A stretch of DNA of 64,000 nt. Origin: Pseudoclavibacter sp. AY1F1. GTDB taxonomy: Bacteria; Actinomycetota; Actinomycetes; Actinomycetales; Microbacteriaceae. Numbering within the stretch: position 1 is the stretch's first letter; each line of letters opens with the position of its first letter. The position numbers and the translations under genes are program-made. The notes below the pieces were generated by a model. That model saw only the letters and a program-made list of their open reading frames with translations, ran no database searches and was not told the DNA's origin. This document shows, piece after piece, positions 31,595 to 39,000 of this stretch. The stretch spans positions 372,001 to 436,000 of the forward strand of contig NZ_PSTQ01000003.1 of NCBI RefSeq assembly GCF_002931075.1. The letters run 5' to 3'.

Positions 31595-32932
31595 TCAGCC
31601 GACCCGGCGAAGCTCCGGCTCCCGCACTTTCAGGAACGGCGCGTACGGCAACATGAGGCGCTGCGCGACGCGGGCAAGAGCCCCCGCATCGGGAGCCAAC
31701 TCGACCTCGGCGCCATCGCCCATGAGGACGGCCGCCATGTTGCGCTTCGCGGTGGTACCCCACTGCTCGAGGATCGTCGTATGCCCAGTCAGCAGGTCAC
31801 CGAGTGACAGCGGCGCGCCGGCGGCTCGCTTCTCCTGAGCCGCCCCCAGCACGCCCGTCTCGAGCCTCACCACGCCAGGCGTGTTCGCGGGGTCAGCGCC
31901 ATGCCCGAAATGCCCCGCCGACCCCAGGAAGGGGAGATGCACGTTGACGCCGAGGATCGGACCAACAGATGGATCCACGGGAGCCAGCAGCGAATAGTGC
32001 GGAACACGCGCCGACGCCGGCAGGTCGTCAAGCGACGTCACGCCGTGCCCGAGGCCAGCGCTCGACACGTGCACAACCCGGTCAACCCGCATCCCGAGCG
32101 ACATGGCGCGACCGGTCACCCCACCACCGAAGCTGAAGCCGAACGCCGTCAGCGCCACCCGGCCGTCGCGCGGAATCGAGTTCACGAACGCCCCCAGCTT
32201 GCGAGCCAGACCGTCAGCCATCGCCGCCGACAGCGCCAACGGGCCTCGCGGGAACCGGCCGCCCTGCCACACCACAAGCCCAGCCGTGCCTGCCGGCGCG
32301 AGCTTCAGCAACTCCGACATGGTGTGCGCCTTGCCCTCGAAATCCAGCAGGCGAGCCTCATTGCCCGGCACGAACACGCCAACCGACGTGACACCCTCCG
32401 CGAACGGCGAAGCCAGCGGATCCTCCGACTCGGAGATCGCGGGCCCCACGTACTCGACGATCGAATCTCGTTCAGGGTCGAAGGCCAGCACGAACCTCGG
32501 CTGGCCTCCACGGTCGACAAAACCGCGCCCGCTGTGCAGCTCCTTCAGCTGGTGGAGGAGCCGCTCGCGGTCGCGCAGCTCGCCACGGCTCGCATCCGCC
32601 AAGATGCTCTTGATCTCACCGCCCGCGAACGCGCTCGCGCTGCCAAGCGCACGCTCAATCGACGCGCCAGACTCGAGCGCCCTGATGGCCCGTCCGAGAG
32701 ATTCCCGGTTCGCCCGCACACGCACCGACCACGGGATGCCGTCGAGATTACCGACAAGCAGCGGCACCTGCTTCATGAGCCGTTTGTGCACGGAGACGGG
32801 CAACGAGCCCCACCACTCGCGCGTCGTCGCGGCTGAGGGAGGCGCGTTCAGGACGCGGCGCAGGCGACCGCGCGAAATAGGCCTCGACTCGATCAGGCGG
32901 GTGAGGTCAGCAAAAGAAGAACGGGCTCGCAC
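31595..32932 (-). CDS. DUF1023-type alpha/beta hydrolase
   Basis: About 445 residues. Domain marks of the actinobacterial DUF1023 hydrolases are visible: WWGSLPVSVHKRLMKQVPLL with VGNLDGIPWSVRVRAN, then FVPGNEARLLDFEGKAHTMS, and the nucleophile elbow ALTAFGFSFGGGVTG (G-x-S-x-G). The catalytic His is probably in SAGHFGHGADP. Natural substrates are unknown. The start is unsettled: ATG at 32998 would place a terminator-like hairpin inside the gene, so GTG at 32932 is listed. Convergent with the zeta kinase. Confidence 0.75.
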   Translation of the reverse strand: MRARSSFADLTRLIESRPISRGRLRRVLNAPPSAATTREWWGSLPVSVHKRLMKQVPLLVGNLDGIPWSVRVRANRESLGRAIRALESGASIERALGSASAFAGGEIKSILADASRGELRDRERLLHQLKELHSGRGFVDRGGQPRFVLAFDPERDSIVEYVGPAISESEDPLASPFAEGVTSVGVFVPGNEARLLDFEGKAHTMSELLKLAPAGTAGLVVWQGGRFPRGPLALSAAMADGLARKLGAFVNSIPRDGRVALTAFGFSFGGGVTGRAMSLGMRVDRVVHVSSAGLGHGVTSLDDLPASARVPHYSLLAPVDPSVGPILGVNVHLPFLGSAGHFGHGADPANTPGVVRLETGVLGAAQEKRAAGAPLSLGDLLTGHTTILEQWGTTAKRNMAAVLMGDGAEVELAPDAGALARVAQRLMLPYAPFLKVREPELRRVG

Positions 32933-32954
32933 GCATGAAGCGTAGCGAGCCCGT
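32911..32954 (-). terminator. Rho-independent terminator of the YrdC-like gene
   Basis: ACGGGCTCGC (32921-32930) pairs with 32945-32954, with an inner ACGC/GCGT stem. On the minus strand it is followed by TCTTCTTTTG. It is one of the few hairpins here with a real T-run and lies 90 nt after the stop at 33044. Confidence 0.7.
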
Positions 32955-33043
32955 CCGACAATTCGGGTGGTGAGTCGCCCCGTCAGGCGGGCGACCATCA
33001 GCCCACGCGATAAGTGCGAATCAGCCCACGCGTCAGGCGAGAA

Positions 33044-33823
33044 TCAGTAGTACTCGCCCTGGCGGAAGTCCCAGCTGTTGAAGGACTCAGCGAGGATCGC
33101 CATGATGCGGTTGATGTCGAGGCCCTTGCGGATCACGACAGGCGCGGGGGAGATGGAGCGCTGGCCGCCCTGCTCGGGGATGAGCGTGCCTTCGGCGTCG
33201 ACCATCGAGATCATGACGCCCTGCTCGTGACGCGTCTCCGTCGTCGCTTCAGGCTGGATCGACGCGACGTAGTCGTTAGCCTCGATGATGAGGTCGGCGC
33301 GGTCGTGGATGCGCTCGCCGATGCCCTCGACGAGTCCACGGTTGCCCTTGCCGGACGGGTTCGCGGAGCTCGCGAACGCGAAGCGTCCGTGGTTGTCGTA
33401 GAGCTCCTTCGCGAGCTTCTCGCCCGGAACGCCGAACTTGATGACGAAGCAGCTCGTGCCGCGGCCGTCCATCATGAGTTCCTTCGTGCCGTCATCGGGA
33501 AGCGCCGCGACAGCCTCTTCCTTCCAGGGCAGGATGCAGCCGAGGAGGATGTCGTCGTTCCAGTGGCGCTCGTAGAACGCGTCGATCTCAGGCGTGAGCT
33601 GCGCGAGGGCGCGGAGCTGCTCGAGCGAGCCGCAGAGCACAACACCCGGCTTGTTGCGGTTGCGCTCCTTCGCCTCGAACTTGCGCTCGAGTCCCTCCTT
33701 GTCGGAGGTCATGATGATGTAGCCGACCTTCGTCGGGACGACGACGAGTCCGCCGTCTCCCGTGAGGATGTCGACGGCTTCTGGCTGCACGTCGCCGTTC
33801 CACGCGATCAATTTGCTGTCCAT
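33044..33823 (-). CDS. Sua5/YciO/YrdC-like protein
   Basis: A 259-residue protein with the YrdC core: an N-terminal strand GGLVVVPTKVGYIIMTSD, the Lys/Arg cluster AKERNRNKPGVVL and the SANPSGKGNRG loop. In true threonylcarbamoyl-AMP synthases the first motif reads PT-[DE]-T-x-Y-G-L; here it is PTKVGYII, and the KRP/RxxxKP cluster is shifted. So a role in t6A tRNA modification is not certain and another carbamoyl- or nucleotide-binding task is possible. The strong ATG at 33823 lies 145 bp from the divergent DUF2993-like gene. Confidence 0.72.
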   Translation of the reverse strand: MDSKLIAWNGDVQPEAVDILTGDGGLVVVPTKVGYIIMTSDKEGLERKFEAKERNRNKPGVVLCGSLEQLRALAQLTPEIDAFYERHWNDDILLGCILPWKEEAVAALPDDGTKELMMDGRGTSCFVIKFGVPGEKLAKELYDNHGRFAFASSANPSGKGNRGLVEGIGERIHDRADLIIEANDYVASIQPEATTETRHEQGVMISMVDAEGTLIPEQGGQRSISPAPVVIRKGLDINRIMAILAESFNSWDFRQGEYY

Positions 33824-33968
33824 AGCTGCGTTTCTCTCGAAATTGGTGCTCGGGCTCGTCGAGCCGGAGTGAACTGTCGCGTCCGCTTGGGTCGCGTCGA
33901 GGATCGATCCTACTTGGTGTTGGCGCGCGGCCAGGGTCGGTAGGGCCCACGCCCGTAGGGTTGAGGGC

Positions 33969-34919
33969 ATGGAGACTCCCCCGCAGACCCCAGATAGCGC
34001 TGCATCTTCTGGGGACGAGCCCGAGGCGCTGGTGATCGCATCGGGTCCACGCCCGACTACCCCAGGTGAGGTTGCGCAGGTCATCGAGCGGTTCCTGCAC
34101 GAGACGGTTCCCCCGATCTTCGAGCTCGACCCGACCATGGACGTGCGGGGCTTCGATGCGGCGCGTGTCACCGCGCATCCGCTCGCGGGTGACCTTCTGG
34201 GGCTCGACCTCGACTTCTCGGGCCTCGAGGTGACGCTCGATCCGACGGTCATGGACGCCCCGCCGACGCCCGAGTTCCCGGTATTCGGCACCGAGGTGTC
34301 GAGGGCGGATGCGAAGGTGGCCGAGGTGCGCGCACGTGCGCTTCCCATCCGCATCCAGGACGTCGAGGTCGACGCGACGGTCACGGCCACCGGGGTGCAC
34401 GTCGACTGGGCGGAGGATGAGCTCGGCCAGCTGGCGCTTGCGCTCAAGCACGGCACGTCCGGGGGCGAGGCCGTGACGGTCTTCCCCGTCGACGACCTGT
34501 CGATCGACCTCTCGGCGCAGCAGCAGGCGGTTTCCGACGCGGTGGTCAAGATGGTCCAGGAGTCGGCGGAGAGCCAAGGCTTCAAGGTGTCGAGCATGGA
34601 GATCAAGCTCACGCAGGCCGGATCCCGCGGGGCGCACGTGCGCGTCGCCGGCAAGGTCAAGCGGGGGCTGCTGGGTGCCAGTCTGCTCTTCACGACGGAG
34701 GCTCAGCTTGGCGACGACCTCAAGCTGCAGCTGCTCAAGCCAACGCTCACGAGCCACAACCCCTTCATCGGGCTGCTGCTGCTCGCCGTGCGGAAGCAGA
34801 TCCGCGAGGAGCTCAAGGACCCCATCGACCTTCGCGACCTGCAGCTCGACCCGCTGAAGCTCGTCGACGCGCAGTTCGAGGTCGGCGAGCACCTGCGGGT
34901 TCGACTCGACTACAGGTAG
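33969..34919 (+). CDS. DUF2993/LmeA-like protein
   Basis: A 316-residue protein with alternating beta-helix pattern that resembles DUF2993 (LmeA-type) lipid-binding proteins: VAQVIERFLHETVPPIFELD, GVHVDWAEDELGQLALALK, LSAQQQAVSDAVVKMVQESA, and the end DPLKLVDAQFEVGEHLRVRL. Unlike mycobacterial LmeA it has no signal peptide or lipobox, so it is cytoplasmic if the start is right. Match is by pattern, moderate confidence. It converges on the membrane protein at 34947. Confidence 0.55.
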   Translation: METPPQTPDSAASSGDEPEALVIASGPRPTTPGEVAQVIERFLHETVPPIFELDPTMDVRGFDAARVTAHPLAGDLLGLDLDFSGLEVTLDPTVMDAPPTPEFPVFGTEVSRADAKVAEVRARALPIRIQDVEVDATVTATGVHVDWAEDELGQLALALKHGTSGGEAVTVFPVDDLSIDLSAQQQAVSDAVVKMVQESAESQGFKVSSMEIKLTQAGSRGAHVRVAGKVKRGLLGASLLFTTEAQLGDDLKLQLLKPTLTSHNPFIGLLLLAVRKQIREELKDPIDLRDLQLDPLKLVDAQFEVGEHLRVRLDYR

Positions 34920-34935
34920 GCGCGGTGTGACCGTG

Positions 34936-34958
34936 GTTGCAGCGCGTCACGCTGCAGC
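34936..34958. terminator. Short convergent hairpin
   Basis: GCAGCG (34939-34944) and CGCTGC (34950-34955), extended by three outer pairs, with loop CGTCA. It overlaps the last codons of the membrane protein gene on the minus strand and follows the stop at 34919. Confidence 0.4.
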
Positions 34959-35801
34959 TTCGGACGATCGCACCTCCTCCAGAGCCAACGCGAGCTGCTC
35001 CGTGTGTCCGAGGGCAGTCAGCGGCATCAAGAGCATGAGCGACGTCCACACAAACGACGCGAGGGCAGGGAAGCTCTCGCCACTCGTGATGATGAGTTCA
35101 GCGACGCAGGCCGCTGCAGTTGCGGCTGAGACGCACAGCGCGAGGGGCAGCAGGAGCGGAAACACGATGCGCCGCTGAGCGATCGCCTGCTCGATCTCAT
35201 CGACTCTGGAGAGGTTGAGGCGGATGCGCTCGTTCGCCGGGTTGACGGAGTTCTCGATCATCCTGCGCGTGTCACGCGGGAGCGGTGCGCCGCGGTGCGC
35301 GACCCAGAGCCAGATCGCGAGCGGCACCACGGCCGACGCGAGGGCGCCGCACAGGGCGAACAGCGCGGTGCCGACGACCAGACGCCACGACTCGACGCCG
35401 TCCACGAACATGCCGGTCAGGACAGCGCCAATCGCTGCCCCCGCGGCGGCGAACACCACGAGCATCACGAGGCGACGTGGCGGGAGAAGGATGGGGAGGT
35501 TCGCCCAGGCCGCGCGATAGCCGAGCCGGGTCGTCGATGTCGTGGGTGCCTCCAGCTCCCGGATCTCGCCGGGGCCGAGCGCCGTGAACACGCCGGGGCC
35601 GGACTTCGCCATCCTCGAGTCGGTCGCTCGAAGGCCGATGATCGCTGCGAAGGCGAAGAGGAAGGGGATCCCGCCGAAGATCAGGAGCGCCATCCAGCGC
35701 CCCTCAAGCCCGAGCAACCCCGCGACCGTGACGACCACGAAGAACGCGCCCGTCGCGATGCTGAAGGCGAGCAGGGGGCGCCGTCTCTGCTTGTCTGCCA
35801 T
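34947..35801 (-). CDS. Hypothetical integral membrane protein
   Basis: A 284-residue protein with about six membrane helices: FSIATGAFFVVVTVAGLLGL, MALLIFGGIPFLFAFAAIIG, LVMLVVFAAAGAAIGAVLTG, VVGTALFALCGALASAVVPL, VFPLLLPLALCVSAATAAAC and a last one near FVWTSLMLLMPLTALG. A basic N-terminus (MADKQRRR) faces the cytoplasm by the positive-inside rule. The loop before helix five is charged and helical (NERIRLNLSRVDEIEQAIAQ). No family recognised. Function unknown. Confidence 0.7.
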   Translation of the reverse strand: MADKQRRRPLLAFSIATGAFFVVVTVAGLLGLEGRWMALLIFGGIPFLFAFAAIIGLRATDSRMAKSGPGVFTALGPGEIRELEAPTTSTTRLGYRAAWANLPILLPPRRLVMLVVFAAAGAAIGAVLTGMFVDGVESWRLVVGTALFALCGALASAVVPLAIWLWVAHRGAPLPRDTRRMIENSVNPANERIRLNLSRVDEIEQAIAQRRIVFPLLLPLALCVSAATAAACVAELIITSGESFPALASFVWTSLMLLMPLTALGHTEQLALALEEVRSSEAAA

Positions 35802-35961
35802 CCCACATCCCTGATTTGGCCTGCTTGATCAGCCTTTCGGCTGCTGCGGTCAGAGACCAACGTACCGACGGCGCTCAGTCGCTTCCTGGGCGCGGGGCGG
35901 CTCGAGTTCGCGTGTGCGAGGTGCGGTTCCGGCGCCCCAAGGCCTTCGGCTTGACCTCGAG

Positions 35962-36013
35962 CGCAACTGGGCGGGCGTCGCGTTCACCTTCAACGCGGCG
36001 CCCGCCCAGTGCG
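35962..36013 (-). terminator. Long hairpin after the GH59-like gene
   Basis: A 22-bp stem (35962-35984 with 35992-36013; one bulged A and one G-U pair, 7-nt loop) begins 5 bp after the stop at 36019. Very GC-rich, no U-tract. Confidence 0.65.
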
Positions 36014-36018
36014 TGCAG

Positions 36019-39000
36019 CTACTTCGTGACCGAGACGGTGTGCGTCGTGCTCACGGTGGTTCCCGCTGCGTTGATGAACTCGACCGTGTAGGAGTACTGC
36101 CCCGGACCCCTGCCCTCTATCTGCAGCGCCGCCTTCTGAGCCGCGGGGCTCGCAGCGGTGAGCGTGCCGGCGCCGACCTCGACGCCGTTCTCGAGGAAGC
36201 GGTAGGCGGTGGCATTCGTACCCCACCAGAGGTTCGCAGTGACGCTGTAGTTGCCGTCGCCGTCCCAGTTGTCCGAGGAGAGGGACGGTGCGCCCGGGGC
36301 AGCGTTCGTCACGGTCACCGTGAGCGACTCGGTTGAGGTCGTTCCCTTCGAGTTCACCAGTTCGCCCGTGAAGACGTAGGTCCCGTTCTTCAGACCGGCG
36401 ATGTCGACGACGGCTGACTGGGCCGCCGGCGAGTTCATGGTGAGCGGTGTGGCGCTGACCAGCTGGCCGTCTTGGTAGAGCCGGAAGATGGAGCCGTTCT
36501 CACCCCACCAGAGGTTCATCGTCAGTTGGAACTCGCCGTCACGGAGCCCGGTGTTCCAGCCATCGTTGGACGAGAGCACTCCCTTGCCCGGGGCCTTCGT
36601 CGCGCCGTCGTCCGCGGGAGCTTCGGCCAGGGTGACAGGTGCGGTCGCCGCCGAGCGGGGACCCTCCCCGGAGGCGTTGACGCCGGTCACCTCGTAGGAG
36701 TGCGTTGAACCCGGAGCGAGTCCGGTGACGGTGCAGCTCGTCTCGGCCGCTTCGCAGACCGGCTCCGAGCCTCCTGCTTCGTAGACCCGGTACCCCGTGA
36801 ACCCGGCTCCGGTGTCGGTGAGGTCGTCCCACGAGACGGTGATGGAGCTGCTGTCGGCTTGCGCCGCGACAGGGTTCTGCGGTGTGCCCGGCAGTGTCTC
36901 GTCGGCAACGGCGAGCCAGGAGATGACCGGCTTCTCGCCACCCGCGCCCTCGTTGGTCACGAGGTAGTCGACCGTGGCTGCCTCCGAGAGCGTGAACGTC
37001 AGACCCGCGGAGAGCTTGGGCGTCGAGCCGGAGAGCGGGATGCTTCCCTTCGCGAGTTCCGTGCCGTTGACCGACACGGTCTGGTACAGGGTTCTGCTGA
37101 GGTTCCACCACTCGGTGAAGCCGCCGGTCAGCGTGTACGTACCGGCCTCCAGCGGGAGCCGGTAGCTCAGCTTGGTGGTGTCCTGGTAGAGACCCGTCGA
37201 GTACTTGTCCTTGATGTCGGTCCCGGTCTTCAGCTTCATGCCGTCAGCGACGTGTCCCCATTGCTCGGCCGACGTGGAGACCTGGTCGACCTTGTCGTTT
37301 CGCAGTCCGTCGACGGCGGCTGACACTGCCGCGTACTGCGGCGAGGCGACGCCGTTCGTCCCGGCGTCGATGAAGTAGACGAGCCCAGTGGGAACGATCT
37401 CGAACTGCGCGACAACTGGGGCGTCACTTTCGTCGAGGCGTCCGTGCGCCGTGATCGTCTCGTACTCGGTGCGGGCCTGCTCGTGGGCGGCGGGCTCCCA
37501 CGTGACGGCACGTTCGGCGTCTGCGACCATCACCGTTTCGGGGAGTGGGTCGTCGGTGCCTAGCACGCCCTGCACGCCGAGGTCGCGGGGCAGCGTCTGT
37601 ACGTAGACGAGCGCGAGTCGTGCGTTGTAGCCGCTCGTTCCGTTGGTGCCGAACTCCAGCTGGACGACGGCTTCCTCGTCGAGCGTGAGCGTCTGCGCGA
37701 TGGGGGTCGCCGATCCTGTCGAGACCGCGGTCTTCGAGACGGTCTCACCGTTCGCGGCGAGTTTCGCGGACAGGTTCGTGGTGAGTCCGGCACGCGGGGC
37801 CTGAACCCCGACGACGTTGTAGGAACCCGCGGGGAGGGTCAGATGGTAGGTCACCGGCTTGTTGAAGTCGGCACCGACGTATGACGATCCCCAGTCCTGC
37901 GGGGTGCCGCTCGCGAGCGCGGTCGCCGCGGTCGAGTACCCCCAGGTGCTGCCCGGGGAGGTGCCGTTCCACTTCTGGTCGGCAGTCTCGTTGCGGAGGT
38001 TGGGCGAGACGGCCGCCGCGGCCGCATGGGCGGAGCCCGCTGCCGAACCGCTCGAACCGGAGTCGATGAAGTAGTCGAGATCGGCAGGGACGACGAGCAC
38101 CGTTGCTGAGATGCGCTGGTAGACACCGGCCTCGGTCTTCTCCGAGGTTCGGCCACTGGCCGTGAAGGTCGCAAGCTCACCGGTGGTCTTGGCGCTGGCG
38201 TTCGAAGCTGCAGTCCAGATGACCTCCTCCTCGGTCCCCGAGAGCGTGACGGAACCGGGCAGGGCACGCTCGGCGGCCGTGATGGCAACGGAGCCCAGGT
38301 CGGTCACGTCGGCGCTGACATCCTTGGGGGTGAGTGCGTCTGCAGCGGATGCGAGTCGCACCTCGATCGCCGTCGCCCCTTCGACGTCGAGTCCGTACCC
38401 GACCGGGTCGGCGGTCGCGGCCTGCGCGGCCGTCCGAGCCGCAGCGAACGGAGCCCATGACTGGGGTGCGTAGTCGGCCTCGACGAGCTGCGCGACTGTG
38501 GAGACGGCTTCGGTGAGTGCCCCCGTGTCGACGCGCGCAGAGTCGGCGACTGCACTGATCGTGGCGACCGAGTCGACGTTGATCGCGGTGTCGTTGGCGG
38601 TCTTGATGTCAACCGTGTGGGCGCCGTTGGCGAGTCCGCGGAGCGTGAAGGTCGTTCGGGCGCTGCCCGCGTTCCAGGTCGGGGCTCCGAGAACGACGGG
38701 GATCCCATCCACCTCGACGTCGAGCGTCGCAGTCCCGGGGTTGGCTCCGATGATGTCCAGGCCAGTTCCGGTGAAGGAGTAGCTCAGCGCGGCGCCCTTC
38801 GCGGTGCTCTTGGACGCTGTTCGCTGCCACTCGAACATGCCCTGCCCGTTGACGTGGCTCCAGTTGGCATCGAACTCGAGTACCGGCGTCGACGTGTTCG
38901 ACCAGCTGCTCTGGTGCATCCCGTCGATGATCTGCGTGTAATAGGGCGTGTATCCGGGCAGGGCCTGGATCTGCAGGTTGTCGAACTGCACGAAGTTGAA

